Below, one piece after another: positions 8,201-17,065 of a stretch of DNA of 42,910 bases. Source of the stretch: Paenibacillus silvisoli (lineage in GTDB: Bacteria > Bacillota > Bacilli > Paenibacillales > Paenibacillaceae); the NCBI RefSeq assembly GCF_030866765.1, contig NZ_CP133017.1, positions 1,037,091-1,080,000 on the forward strand, given 5' to 3'. The notes under the pieces were generated by a model. The model made no database searches. It had not been told where the DNA came from and was given only the letters and a program-made list of their open reading frames with translations. A program made the translations under genes and the position numbers. How positions within the stretch are numbered: position 1 is the stretch's first letter; each line of letters starts with the position of its first letter.

Positions 8201-10652
8201 TGGCGTGGGCGATGCGCTGCTGAACGTATCCGTGACGCTGAACGGCGTGACGAAGATCGGCAAGCTTAGCGTAGCCGTTCATCCGGCCGATGCCGCTCTG
8301 CCTTCCGGCTGGAACGTTGTCAACTACGGCGAGGCTCAAGGACTTGCCACTTATACGGGCGACGGTGCGTTCACAGTGGACGGCAACGGCTTCGATGTAT
8401 GGGGGCCGAAAGATCGCTTCTCGTATTTGTACAAAAACGTACCGGCATCGGGCGGCTACGAACGCCAAACGCTGACGGCGACCATTCAGTCGATGGAAAA
8501 CACGAATACCGACGCTGCTTCGGGTATCATGTTCCGTTCTTCGGACGCGGATAACGCGAATAACGCCAACCTGCGTATTTTGCCAAACGGCGGATTGCGC
8601 TTCACGTATCGGAACGCGGAGCATCCGGATACATGGTACATGCTCGGCACGACTTTGTCGTATCCGGCCGCGCTGAGGCTGGATCGGGAAGGCGATGTTT
8701 TCACCGCTTACTATAAGAACGGGGAAAACTGGTCGGAGGTAGGTCAAGTCACGGTGGAGATGGGAGCATCCGTATTAGGCGGAATCGCGCTTTTCTCGCA
8801 TGACAACCCGTCGACTCCGGCTCAGAGCCGCGTTTCCGGCATCTCGATCGTATCCGAGCCTGTGGAGCTATCGGGCTTGAACGTGACGGCAGCCAAAACA
8901 TCGCTGATTTCCGGCGATACGCTTCAGCTGTCGACTAAGGGAACTGGCGGCAACCATGGTCAGTATGACATTTCCGGCGCTTCGGTCACGTATACGAGCA
9001 GCGATACGGCCATTGCCCGCGTTAATGGGGCGGGGCTGGTTACCGCGGTTGGTCAAGGAACGGCGACCGTAACGGCATCCGCCGTGGTTGGCGGCCATGC
9101 GCTAGAAGGACATATTGAACTCGCGGTGACTGGGCGTGAGAAGATCAATATCGCGCTGCAAAAGCCTGTGACGGTCTCTTCGGAGGGCTGGCTCGTTAAG
9201 GGCGCGATTACGGACGGCAAGCTGACGACCGCGAACGACAACGACATGTGGAGCTATTGGGCGGCTGACAGCAAGGAGCCGGGCGAATGGCTGACTATCG
9301 ATCTTGGTGAGAAGAAGGACATTGGCACCGTTAAGGTCCAATATCCGTGGATGCGCGGCGATTGGTCCGGGGCTCCGGAATATTTCAGCTTCGTCAATGT
9401 GGCGGCGTCCGTTACCTTCCAGGTAAGCGATAACGGTACGGACTGGAAGACCGTCATCGGCAAGTCTACGGACGTTCCTGTTACAAGGACCGTGTTCTCG
9501 CCAGACCTCTATTCGTATCCGATCAATGCGCAGGGCAGGTACGTCAAGCTGCTCTTCGAGGACGGCGCGCAGATGAGTCAATATGATAGCGTCGGCATCG
9601 CCGAGGTCGAGGTTTATCAGACGGCAGAGCCGATCAATCCGGGCGGAGACAGCGGCAGCACCGGCGGTGGCGGCATCAGCGTTATCGATACTAGCCGGCC
9701 AATTGTCACCACGGATGGGGAGTTAACGCTTCCGATCGGCAGAGCAGGCGAGGTTCAATTGGGAGATGCAATCACCGTGTCCATTCCGGCCGGCGCATCG
9801 GACAAAGAACTGAAAGTAACGATCGGGAAAGTGAGTGACGTGACGTCGCTTATTACCGATAAAGACGTTTTGGCTAGCCCGGTTTATGAAATTCTGAAAA
9901 ACGTCTCGGAGAACTTCAACAAGCCGGTCACGCTGACCTTCGCGTTCGATCCGGCCAAGTTGGGCGCTGGCCAACGGGCAGCCGTCTTCTACTATGACGA
10001 AGCGAAGAAAACGTGGTTGGAAATCGGCGGTACGGTCAACGGCAGCAGCATCACCGCTGACGTGAACCACTTCACGAAATTCGCGGTCATGGGTGTCGGT
10101 CAATCCCCAGCCCCGAGCGTTACCGATATTGCCGGCCACTGGTCCGAAGCGAGCATCAAGCAAGCGATAAGCGACGGTATCGTCAAAGGGTACGCGGACG
10201 GCACGTTCAAGCCCGAGAAAACCGTGACGCGCGCGGAATTCGCGGTCATGCTGATGAATGCGCTGAAGCCGGAAGGCGATGGAGCGGCGCTGACGTTCAA
10301 GGATGCGGCGCAGATCGGAGCTTGGGCGCAGAAAGCGGTCGCTCAAGCGGTGCAAGCAGGTTTGTTGAAAGGCTACGAGGACGGCAGCTTCCGTCCGAAT
10401 GCTGAAATTACGCGCGCGGAGATGGCGGTTATCCTCGCCAAGGCGCTGGGGAAATCGATCGAAGCGAATGCCGTCACTGGTTTCGCGGATGACAAAGAGA
10501 TTCCGGCGTGGGCAAAAGATAGCGCTGCTGCCATGAATCAAGCAGGCATCATGCAAGGCAAAGGCGGCAACCTGTTTGTTCCTCAAGCTCACGCTACTAG
10601 AGCTGAGGCTGTGACGGTACTTTTGAAGCTACTGGCACAGAACGGCAAGTAA
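5280..10652 (+). CDS. Giant secreted beta-helix glycan-active protein with Big2, discoidin and SLH domains
   Basis: This 1790-residue secreted protein has a signal peptide ending near AYA-A (about residue 33). Residues ~40-720 form a right-handed parallel beta-helix that starts YYVATNGNDAWSGK and contains many NRIHD/NNRI repeats. This resembles GH141-like or pectate-lyase-fold enzymes. Then come three Big2-type immunoglobulin domains (~736-1003), a concanavalin-like domain (~1003-1195), a fourth Big2 (~1197-1284), an F5/8 type C (discoidin/CBM32-like) domain (~1287-1454), a Gly/Ser linker, a ZU5/S-layer-type beta domain (~1474-1603) and three SLH domains (~1614-1790), which anchor it to cell-wall polymer. 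It is probably a cell-surface polysaccharide-degrading enzyme feeding the upstream importer. ATG 5280 was chosen over TTG 5232 because it begins the signal peptide. The exact glycosidase family is uncertain. Confidence 0.9.
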   Translation: MKRTRKWIVNTQLAALLLGALSPAAWGSRAYAADAVVTAAAAGGYYVATNGNDAWSGKLSEPNAEGTDGPFRTVEHARDVVRAAIAGGMTEDVTVWIHGGRYDFDTALSFNESDSGRDGHEVIYRNVTGEEPIFSGGHAITGWTVYQGSIYQANVGTDADFNTLYEGGMRSVKARYPNAGYSRVEGKFEGADTYFKQFKFAAGDIPAVDDTSGMQVYVWPGGPLGEWNWHANIIDVDSIDYASRTAVLKEGTSYELGVGSRYFVQNRLEFLDQPGEFYLDRAAGKVYYWPRSADIATAEITAPGDARIVEFKGSSGDAPVTHITFDGITVRGSDSLPTTEGYHTDGMVHMENAESITVANSDIYNSGVYGISMEGHNENNKIIGNRIHDTGISAIRIQGAWESTAYVSKKNIVRNNDIFRTGREVGHGAGIDLNETGENVISHNRIHDSTRYGINFLSPRPGSIVGKTIDGIVVTRENARDFTHTENNIVEYNELFNVNTDSQDTGVISSWGADTGNVIRNNRIHDSGVQFSFGFAIYLDDASDGFQVYDNIVDHMQSTKTDGILSSVFMTKGVGNQVYNNIAADNNVSKAAIETFQLGDEPNNSLVYGRNVIYNSGDTMYAFSNWEEDRFASTDHNVFFADGASAYKVAGVPNVSDLDGWRSALGNKYDQHSLVVDPGFMHPEAGDYRPGYASPAYSVGYRDVNIEAIGLEPGYRFATANDPLDRVFVRRAADTVNRSWMNLAAGETAQLAVSGRTANGYAVSDLSAATVTYSSSAAGVATVNASGVVTAVGSGVARITVEVELNGSVQVTDIDVLVGDVFASASLGAWKNTLLPKETMPLQAALHSQLGAALDPAGFTLSYASASPEVATVDAATGVATAVAPGTAVITVTANNGTVTHTGEFELYVASALLSKVDVASTKQILRVGGTGQLSYTAMLSNDTAADLSKAQVHFESSNPAVATVNESGAFQAVGVGDALLNVSVTLNGVTKIGKLSVAVHPADAALPSGWNVVNYGEAQGLATYTGDGAFTVDGNGFDVWGPKDRFSYLYKNVPASGGYERQTLTATIQSMENTNTDAASGIMFRSSDADNANNANLRILPNGGLRFTYRNAEHPDTWYMLGTTLSYPAALRLDREGDVFTAYYKNGENWSEVGQVTVEMGASVLGGIALFSHDNPSTPAQSRVSGISIVSEPVELSGLNVTAAKTSLISGDTLQLSTKGTGGNHGQYDISGASVTYTSSDTAIARVNGAGLVTAVGQGTATVTASAVVGGHALEGHIELAVTGREKINIALQKPVTVSSEGWLVKGAITDGKLTTANDNDMWSYWAADSKEPGEWLTIDLGEKKDIGTVKVQYPWMRGDWSGAPEYFSFVNVAASVTFQVSDNGTDWKTVIGKSTDVPVTRTVFSPDLYSYPINAQGRYVKLLFEDGAQMSQYDSVGIAEVEVYQTAEPINPGGDSGSTGGGGISVIDTSRPIVTTDGELTLPIGRAGEVQLGDAITVSIPAGASDKELKVTIGKVSDVTSLITDKDVLASPVYEILKNVSENFNKPVTLTFAFDPAKLGAGQRAAVFYYDEAKKTWLEIGGTVNGSSITADVNHFTKFAVMGVGQSPAPSVTDIAGHWSEASIKQAISDGIVKGYADGTFKPEKTVTRAEFAVMLMNALKPEGDGAALTFKDAAQIGAWAQKAVAQAVQAGLLKGYEDGSFRPNAEITRAEMAVILAKALGKSIEANAVTGFADDKEIPAWAKDSAAAMNQAGIMQGKGGNLFVPQAHATRAEAVTVLLKLLAQNGK

Positions 10653-10681
10653 GCAAAGGATTTTCATAGGCGTACGATCTG

Positions 10682-10716
10682 AAACCTGTCTCACGATTCC
10701 GTGGGACAGGTTTTTC
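10682..10716 (+). terminator. Intrinsic terminator after surface enzyme
   Basis: Arms AAACCTGTCtCAC (10682-10694) and GTGgGACAGGTTT (10701-10713), with one internal mismatch, are followed by a T run. It closes cassette A. Confidence 0.9.
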
Positions 10717-10786
10717 TATTGTATTGCCACTCGGGTGACTTAGTATAATTGATCGGATGTACGTACAATCTTAAGAGGTTGTTTTC

Positions 10787-10906
10787 ATGAATTTTTATAT
10801 ATTTTATTCGAAAATGAATGCGTCGTCGACCATCTATCAGAATGGTAATATGTGTATTGAAAACGATTGCATTTTAAGTTATAGTGGTGAAACTATTCTT
10901 TGGTAA
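10787..10906 (+). CDS. Possible 39-residue small ORF in cassette B leader
   Basis: An ATG at 10787 follows AAGAGG and opens a 39-codon frame rich in Tyr, Asn and Ser, ending TILW. A TATAAT box lies 38 bases upstream (10744-10749), but no good -35 is seen at the right distance. The frame overlaps the better promoter and cre-like site at 10857-10885, so it may be chance. No family is recognised. Confidence 0.22.
   Translation: MNFYIFYSKMNASSTIYQNGNMCIENDCILSYSGETILW
10857..10885 (+). promoter_or_regulatory. Sigma-A promoter of cassette B regulator
   Basis: TTGAAA (10857-10862), a 17-base spacer and TATAGT (10880-10885) match the vegetative consensus. Transcription would start near 10892, giving a leader of about 165 bases before the regulator at 11059. 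The rest of the 10717-11058 gap shows no other recognised element except the small ORF and cre-like site listed here. Confidence 0.65.
10858..10871 (+). promoter_or_regulatory. Candidate CcpA cre site overlapping the -35 box
   Basis: TGAAAACGATTGCA matches the Bacillus cre consensus TGWAANCGNTNWCA at all but one of the fixed positions (G where A/T is expected). It covers the -35 hexamer, a position where CcpA binding would repress. This fits carbon catabolite repression of a glycan-use cassette. The site is a motif match only. Confidence 0.5.
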
Positions 10907-11058
10907 CGATGTGTCTCGGAAAGACGCTGGTGCGCCGCAAATATCCCTTTCCGGCCTGTGATTTCGCGGCTGGTTATGCACCGAATGATGGAATGGCGCA
11001 AGGCGTTTTTGGCTTTTTGTGAATATTTTTGGAATCGATTTCATTTTGTGAGAGGGGC

Positions 11059-13347
11059 ATGAAGTTGAGGAAGACATCTGCCAATGCCGACGGAAAATTT
11101 TCTGCATCGCTGTTTCGCTCGTTCACCATTTCCATCGTACTTACCATCATTGTTCACTCCGGCATTCTTCTTTTTTATTTTGAAAACATCACGCTGAAGA
11201 AAAGCTACGAATCGACCATGAACAACCTCAACCAGACGAGCCAGGAAGCTTCTATCATGGCAGTCAACGCACGGACGTTGGTTAAGCAAATCTACAATGA
11301 TATGCAGGTATCGAAGCTGCTTTATTTCAACTCCGACGATCCGGCGGATACAAGCGAAGCGCTTGCCCATGTGGGTGCATACCGGGCAACCTCCCCGTTT
11401 ATCGATTCCATCTACATTTATAATTTCCGGACGGATACTTTCTTTACAAGCGCCGACGTTGCTGCCAATTCGGTATGGTCGCGGGAGGAGTTTTACGATA
11501 CTTCGGCTGCGGAGATGGTGAGACATATTTCGGAATATAAGCCGCTCATGCCGATTCCGCGTAAAATCACATTCAGCAAGCTGCAGTCGAATTACCTGGA
11601 GTCGGAAAGGGACTGTTATTCGTTCGTGCTGTACGACACGCTGTCCCATAACCCGAATCGCAACGCGATTATCGTCAACATTTCCGAAACGCAATTGCAT
11701 AAGAACATTGACGGGATGATTATCAACTCCGAAAAAAATACGTTCATCATCGACAGCCGCGGCGTGCTGATTACGAACAGTTGGAAAGACAAGATGTTAA
11801 CCGTCCTGTCCGAGCGGCCGTACATTCGCAAAATACTGGAGCAAGTAGATCAAGAGGGGTATTTCGTCGCCGATGTCGACGGAACGAAATCGCTTGTGAC
11901 CTATACTGCTCCCGATTTTCTGGACTGGCGGTATATCCGGATCGTTCCTTACGGCGCGATCACCGGCGACATTAACAAGATGAGACTCGTCACGATCGTG
12001 GTCGCTCTGGCGATATTGGCTTTTGGGTTGTTCCTTTCTTATTTACTGTCACGGAAACTGTCATTCAAAATGCGGTCCAAGCTGTCGAAGCTGGCGGCGC
12101 TGGAGGCGGAGCGGAGAAACCATTTTACGGTAGTACGGCAGGATCTTGTCCGGAACCTGCTGCTTGGCTCAGGGAGCGGCAATCTTTCGGGGCTTCATGC
12201 CGATTTCAAAGCCTGCGATATTCGGTTGAACGCATACGGCCGTTTCTCGGTCTGCATTCTGAGCATCGATCAATACAAGGCGTTCAAGGAAAATTACACT
12301 CATAGCGATAGGAAGCTGTTGAAGTTCGGCATGTTGAACATCGTGGAGGAAATGCTCTCTCCGATCTGCCCGTCGTTCGTCGTGGAAATGGGAGACGACC
12401 GTATTTCGGTGCTGGTAAACGTCGATGAATCGGTAGAGGACATCAAACGGCTGCTTCCGGATGATCTCTGGCGGCGGATCCAAGCCTGTATTCAGCAATA
12501 TTTGCGATTGTCCGTATCGATTGCTGTCGGTTCCATCGGTGACGACGCTTGGAGCGTAAGCCGGCTTAACATGCAAGCGGGCGAGGCATTATTTTACAGG
12601 CTGTTTCATGGTTATGACTGTTTAGTCTATGCGGACGACGTCGAAAAATTGAATGCGCTTACATACGAGTATCCTTTATCCAAAGAAAAACAACTAATCG
12701 ATGAACTGATGCTGGGCCGAACCTCGGAAATCAAAAAGCTGTTCCGTGAAATTGCCGGGGAGGCAGGCGGTTATTCCTATATGTCCTTTCACTTGGCGAT
12801 TTCCCGGCTTGCCTTCGCCGTGAACAATGCCATCTCCACCATTCGGAAAAACAACGATATCCCTCTGGACTTGAATCTCAATGCATTGTTGTCGTGTCTG
12901 TATGAGGCGGAAACGCTGGATGACATTTGCATCGTCTTTTACGAAGTGTTCGAAGGCGTGGCCGAAGGGCTGAAAGAAAAGAAAAGCGAGAAGCAGAACG
13001 AAGTGGCGGCAAAGATTATATCGATCGTCCAATTGAAATACATGGATCAGAATTTATCTTTGGAATCGATTTCAGACGAAATGAACTTGTCGGCAGCCTA
13101 TATCGGCCGATTATTTAAGAAGCACACGCTGAACACCATCCTGAATTACATTATCGAGGTCCGTATGGACAAAGCGAGGGAGCTTCTGACTACCACTGAT
13201 TTGCCCATAGGAGACATCGCCGAAAAAACCGGTTTTTCGAATAGTCCTTATTTTTACAAAGCGTTCAAGAAAATGAACGGCGTAACTCCGGCCGATTATC
13301 GAAAGCATGGACAAAATTCGAGGGAAAGCGCGGGAAAAGTGATTTAA
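11059..13347 (+). CDS. Membrane-anchored AraC-family regulator of cassette B
   Basis: This 762-residue one-component sensor-regulator starts at ATG 11059, behind GAGAGGGG. A first membrane helix (~residues 15-42) is followed by an extracellular sensory region of about 260 residues, probably Cache-like, and a second helix at ~307-333. The cytoplasmic middle (~335-640) resembles the degenerate GGDEF-like domain of CdaR/YesN-type regulators. The last ~100 residues are an AraC/XylS DNA-binding domain with two helix-turn-helix units (LSLESISDEMNLSAAYIGRL; IAEKTGFSNSPYFYKAFKK). No kinase or receiver domain is present, so sensing and DNA binding are in one chain. It most likely activates the transporter genes that start 140 bases downstream. 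Inducer unknown, probably a sugar or its binding protein. Confidence 0.92.
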   Translation: MKLRKTSANADGKFSASLFRSFTISIVLTIIVHSGILLFYFENITLKKSYESTMNNLNQTSQEASIMAVNARTLVKQIYNDMQVSKLLYFNSDDPADTSEALAHVGAYRATSPFIDSIYIYNFRTDTFFTSADVAANSVWSREEFYDTSAAEMVRHISEYKPLMPIPRKITFSKLQSNYLESERDCYSFVLYDTLSHNPNRNAIIVNISETQLHKNIDGMIINSEKNTFIIDSRGVLITNSWKDKMLTVLSERPYIRKILEQVDQEGYFVADVDGTKSLVTYTAPDFLDWRYIRIVPYGAITGDINKMRLVTIVVALAILAFGLFLSYLLSRKLSFKMRSKLSKLAALEAERRNHFTVVRQDLVRNLLLGSGSGNLSGLHADFKACDIRLNAYGRFSVCILSIDQYKAFKENYTHSDRKLLKFGMLNIVEEMLSPICPSFVVEMGDDRISVLVNVDESVEDIKRLLPDDLWRRIQACIQQYLRLSVSIAVGSIGDDAWSVSRLNMQAGEALFYRLFHGYDCLVYADDVEKLNALTYEYPLSKEKQLIDELMLGRTSEIKKLFREIAGEAGGYSYMSFHLAISRLAFAVNNAISTIRKNNDIPLDLNLNALLSCLYEAETLDDICIVFYEVFEGVAEGLKEKKSEKQNEVAAKIISIVQLKYMDQNLSLESISDEMNLSAAYIGRLFKKHTLNTILNYIIEVRMDKARELLTTTDLPIGDIAEKTGFSNSPYFYKAFKKMNGVTPADYRKHGQNSRESAGKVI

Positions 13348-13487
13348 ACCTATTTCTTGTCGCCAGCGACGTTGCGAAAAGTGAGTGATATCGGATTTTT
13401 ACAGTTGTTGAAGGTTGAACCTCGGGGCTAACATAGGCCTTGAAAACAACAAGTCATTATCCGGTAACGCAGGAAAGGGGTCACGCG

Positions 13488-14414
13488 ATGGCAAGAGCCG
13501 TAATGAATGTCTTGGATGAGCTCAGAAGGAACAAAATCATGTTCATGATGATTATGCCTGCCGCTTTATTCTTTATTATATTCAGCTATATTCCGATGGT
13601 CGGCGTGTATCTGGCCTTCACGAAGTTCAGCTTCGACGGAGGCATATTCGGGAGTCCGTTCGTCGGATTCGAAAATTTCAAGTTCCTCTACACTTCAGGG
13701 ACATTATGGAATTTAACCAAAAATACGGTTCTTTACAATATCGCTTTTATTTTCATCGGCAACTTTCTGCAGCTGGTGTGCGCGATCTTTTTGAGCCAAA
13801 TCGCGAACAAATATTTTAAAAAGACGACGCAGACGATCATGTTTTTGCCTTTCTTTATTTCATGGGTACTGGTCGGCGCCTTTGTCTTCAACCTGTTCAA
13901 TTCGGATAACGGTGTCATCAATACGATCTTGGAGCAGCTTGGAGCCCAGCCCTACGACTTCTATTTGCATACCGCCCCATGGAAATACATCATCGTGTTC
14001 TTCAATGTGTGGAAAGGGCTTGGCTATGGTACCGTCGTTTATCTCGCCGCCATTATGAGCATCAGCGACGAGTACTACGAAGCTGCCGAGATTGACGGAG
14101 CGAACATTTTTCAGCAAATCCGTAACATTACGATTCCGCTTCTTACACCGACGTTCGTTTTGCTCATCATTTTCAGCCTCGGAGGCATTTTGAAAGGCCA
14201 GTTCGACCTGTTCTATCAGATCATCGGCAGCAACGGCATGCTCTACGACGCAACGGACATCATCGATACATACGTTTACCGCTCGTTGGCCGTCAATTTC
14301 GATGTCGGGATGGGGACTGCCGCCGGCTTATATCAAAGCTTTTTCGGCTTCCTGCTCGTGATGTCGGTTAACGCCATCGTCAAAAAAGTCCGCAGCGAAT
14401 ACGCATTGTTCTAG
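13488..14414 (+). CDS. ABC transporter permease, LplB-type (cassette B)
   Basis: This 308-residue six-helix permease is homologous to the protein at 1626-2594. ATG 13488 is preceded by AGGAAAGGGG; a TTG at 13440 in frame has no ribosome binding site. The opening hydrophobic segment (MIMPAALFFIIFSYIPMVGV) and the EAA loop (YYEAAEIDGANIFQQI...IPLL) identify the family. It pairs with the next gene product to form the importer channel. The 140-base gap after the regulator shows no clear terminator, so co-transcription with the regulator is possible. Confidence 0.92.
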   Translation: MARAVMNVLDELRRNKIMFMMIMPAALFFIIFSYIPMVGVYLAFTKFSFDGGIFGSPFVGFENFKFLYTSGTLWNLTKNTVLYNIAFIFIGNFLQLVCAIFLSQIANKYFKKTTQTIMFLPFFISWVLVGAFVFNLFNSDNGVINTILEQLGAQPYDFYLHTAPWKYIIVFFNVWKGLGYGTVVYLAAIMSISDEYYEAAEIDGANIFQQIRNITIPLLTPTFVLLIIFSLGGILKGQFDLFYQIIGSNGMLYDATDIIDTYVYRSLAVNFDVGMGTAAGLYQSFFGFLLVMSVNAIVKKVRSEYALF

Positions 14415-14426
14415 AGGAGGATTGCG

Positions 14427-15317
14427 ATGAAACGCAAAAAAGACCCGGCAACCATCCTGTTTCAAATCATCGCCTACAGCACCGTTACGATTTTGACAGT
14501 GCTATGTTTGCTGCCGTTCTGGTTGGTCGTGATCGGTTCGTTTACGACGGAGAACGAAATTATCGGTGAAGGCTTCAAGCTGTGGCCGAATGCATTGTCG
14601 CTGGACGCTTACCATGCCGCTTTCTCGAACCCAAAGCAAATCCTTCAGGCCTACTGGGTTACGACCTGGATCACCTTCGTGGGTAGTATCGCCGGGTTAT
14701 TCCTGACATCCATGGCCGGATACGTGCTGTCGCGCGGCGATTTCAAGTACCGCAACTCGTTCGCGTTTTTTATGTACTTCACCACGCTTTTCGGCGGCGG
14801 CCTCATTCCATGGTATATCCTCATCGTTAAATATTTGGCCTTGAAAGACAGCTACCTGGTGATGATCATTCCTTCCTTGATCAGCGCCTGGAACATCATT
14901 TTAATGAAAAATTTCATGAAATCGATTCCGGATTCGATCGTGGAGTCGGCGAGAATCGACGGGGCGAACGACTTTACGATTTATACCCGTTTGATTATGC
15001 CGTTATCTACGCCGGGATTGGCGACGATCGGCCTGTTCCTTGCGCTCGGCTATTGGAACGATTGGTTCACGGCGAATATCTTCATAACGACGGAAGCCAA
15101 ATATCCGCTGCAATTTTTCCTGTATAAAATATTGGCCAATGCAGCCGTTCTCCGGACGAACATTGCTGCCAATCTGTCTGCGGTTAATTTCACGGCACCT
15201 GCCGAAACGCTCAAGATGGCGGTTGCGGTCATCGTCACCGGCCCCATTGTGTTTCTGTATCCGTTCATTCAAAAGTACTTCGTTAAAGGGCTGACGATCG
15301 GCGCAGTCAAAGGTTAA
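14427..15317 (+). CDS. ABC transporter permease, YtcP/LplC-type (cassette B)
   Basis: This 296-residue protein has the same length as its cassette A counterpart at 2609-3499 and the same C-terminal signature (FVKGLTIGAVKG). ATG 14427 follows AGAGGAGG, only 12 bases after the previous stop, so the permeases are translationally coupled. The EAA loop reads ESARIDGANDFTIY...MPL. It is the second channel subunit of an oligosaccharide importer whose ATPase is not in the window. Confidence 0.93.
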   Translation: MKRKKDPATILFQIIAYSTVTILTVLCLLPFWLVVIGSFTTENEIIGEGFKLWPNALSLDAYHAAFSNPKQILQAYWVTTWITFVGSIAGLFLTSMAGYVLSRGDFKYRNSFAFFMYFTTLFGGGLIPWYILIVKYLALKDSYLVMIIPSLISAWNIILMKNFMKSIPDSIVESARIDGANDFTIYTRLIMPLSTPGLATIGLFLALGYWNDWFTANIFITTEAKYPLQFFLYKILANAAVLRTNIAANLSAVNFTAPAETLKMAVAVIVTGPIVFLYPFIQKYFVKGLTIGAVKG

Positions 15318-15380
15318 GTTAGTACCGGTGTTCCGGCTAACATAGATCATTTTCCACCAATTTCAAGGAGGAGTCATGAC

Positions 15381-16958
15381 ATGAAAAGAAAGATGGGGCT
15401 TTTGCTGGCCATTGTGCTGCTTGTCGGAACCGTCTTGGCCGGCTGCAGCAAGAATAACGAGAATGCAGCCGAAAGCTCGAATAGCGCAGATCCGGGAACC
15501 GGTTCGAACGCATCCGCAGGCGCATCGGGTCCCGATATTTCCAAGCCCGTCGAGCTGACCTGGTACTTACTCGGGGATGCAAACCCGGATACGCCGAAAG
15601 TTATGGATGAGTTCAACAAAATGCTGAAGAAAGACTTGAACGCAACGGTCAAGCTGAACTTTACGACCTGGAACGATTGGTCGACGAAATACAACCTGCT
15701 GCTGACGGCTGGGGAAAAGATCGACATGATCTTCGCTTCCTCCTGGGCAGGCTATTTCAAATATGCCAAGCAAGGCGCCTTCATGGATTTGACGGACTTG
15801 CTGCCCCAATACGCGCCGGAAGTCCAGGGGCAGGTTCCGGCACAGGATTGGAGCGACGTCACAATCGGCGGGAAAATTTATGCGGTTCCGAATACGAACC
15901 CGGAATATACGCCGGACGGTCTCGTCTACCGCGAGGACTGGAGGAAGGAATTGAATCTTCCTGAAATCAAGGACCTCGATTCCATCGAAGCTTATATGGA
16001 TGGGATCAAGAAAAACAAGCAAGGCGTCATCCCGATTAACGGAAGCGCGTTAAATGAAATTTATACGATGTTCTTGTACTATCACGATTTGCATTCGATT
16101 GGCGGCGACAGCGGCGTCGTGGTGTCCAAATCCTACGACACCCCGAGAGACATCGTAGCTTATCCGTTTACGCCTGAGTATGAAGCTTGGGTGAAAAAAA
16201 CGAAGGAATGGGCGGATAAGGGCTTCTGGTCAAAAAATACGCTTTCCTCGAAACAGGAAGCCGGCGACCTGATTAAGACCGGAACCGGCGCCATCTATTG
16301 GCGCAACCCGCCGGGAGCATCCGGCTTCATCACGGACGTGCAGAAAAATGATCCGAAAGTGGAACTCGGCTATTTCCCATTCACGCGATTCCACAACTAT
16401 GCAATGCCGACCATGGCAATCGCGAACGGAATGGCGATTCCGAGAAGCGCCGCCAATCCGGAACGTTCGCTGATGGTGCTCGATAAAATCAGAACCGATC
16501 CGAAATACTATAACTTGATCACGTATGGCATCGAAGGCTATCACTACGATCTGATCAATGACGGCAAAAACATCGAAATGCCTTCCAAGAGCCAGGATCC
16601 GGCAAAAGTCCAAGCTTACGGCATTGCCGACTGGGGCTGGAGAAATAAAGAGCTTATGAAGTCCGGCATTGGCGGATGGGATGGACTGGATAAGTTGAAT
16701 GAAGAATTTTCCAACATGACGAAGCCGGATATTTTCTCGCCGATTTCGATGGACTACGATCCGGTGAAGAGCGAATATGCAGCGGTAAACCAAGTTATCG
16801 ATCAATATGGCAAGCCGCTCATGCTGGGGCTCGTTCCCGACGTGGACAAAGCGATCCAGACCTATCGCGATAAGCTGACTGCCGCCGGAATCGATAAAGT
16901 ACTCGATTACGTCAAACAACAGGCAAATGCGTACTACGACGAGAAAAACATCAAGTAA
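15381..16958 (+). CDS. Extracellular solute-binding lipoprotein (family 1, cassette B)
   Basis: This 525-residue substrate-binding protein starts at ATG 15381, behind AAGGAGGAG. The signal peptide ends in lipobox LAGC, with the lipidated cysteine at residue 22. A Ser/Asn/Ala-rich linker leads to the mature fold at VELTWYLLGD. It shares the general plan and several motifs (for example DYDP/SYDTAPVK-like segments near the C terminus) with the cassette A lipoprotein. The two therefore look like paralogues, presumably with different oligosaccharide specificity. It serves the two permeases just upstream. A strong hairpin follows, 25 bases after the stop. Confidence 0.93.
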   Translation: MKRKMGLLLAIVLLVGTVLAGCSKNNENAAESSNSADPGTGSNASAGASGPDISKPVELTWYLLGDANPDTPKVMDEFNKMLKKDLNATVKLNFTTWNDWSTKYNLLLTAGEKIDMIFASSWAGYFKYAKQGAFMDLTDLLPQYAPEVQGQVPAQDWSDVTIGGKIYAVPNTNPEYTPDGLVYREDWRKELNLPEIKDLDSIEAYMDGIKKNKQGVIPINGSALNEIYTMFLYYHDLHSIGGDSGVVVSKSYDTPRDIVAYPFTPEYEAWVKKTKEWADKGFWSKNTLSSKQEAGDLIKTGTGAIYWRNPPGASGFITDVQKNDPKVELGYFPFTRFHNYAMPTMAIANGMAIPRSAANPERSLMVLDKIRTDPKYYNLITYGIEGYHYDLINDGKNIEMPSKSQDPAKVQAYGIADWGWRNKELMKSGIGGWDGLDKLNEEFSNMTKPDIFSPISMDYDPVKSEYAAVNQVIDQYGKPLMLGLVPDVDKAIQTYRDKLTAAGIDKVLDYVKQQANAYYDEKNIK

Positions 16959-16983
16959 TAGCGATCGTTGAGCGCGAGAAGAG

Positions 16984-17030
16984 AGGCCGACAGGGACTTG
17001 TACCGCAGGTACTGACTGTCGGCCTGCTTT
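16984..17030 (+). terminator. Hairpin between binding protein and GH30 gene
   Basis: Perfect 10-base arms AGGCCGACAG (16984-16993) and CTGTCGGCCT (17016-17025) enclose a second small stem (GTACC/GGTAC). The tail is GCTTTA, a weak U tract. It may work as a partial terminator or as an mRNA 3' end stabiliser within the cassette. Confidence 0.55.
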
Positions 17031-17065
17031 ATGCCGGAATACACATCAATGAATGAGGTGCCGGA

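Noticed and set aside
11030..11043. Second cre-like match TGGAATCGATTTCA before the cassette B regulator
   Set aside because: The same 14-mer occurs inside the coding sequence at 13061-13074, and the site lies next to the ribosome binding site, so chance is likely.
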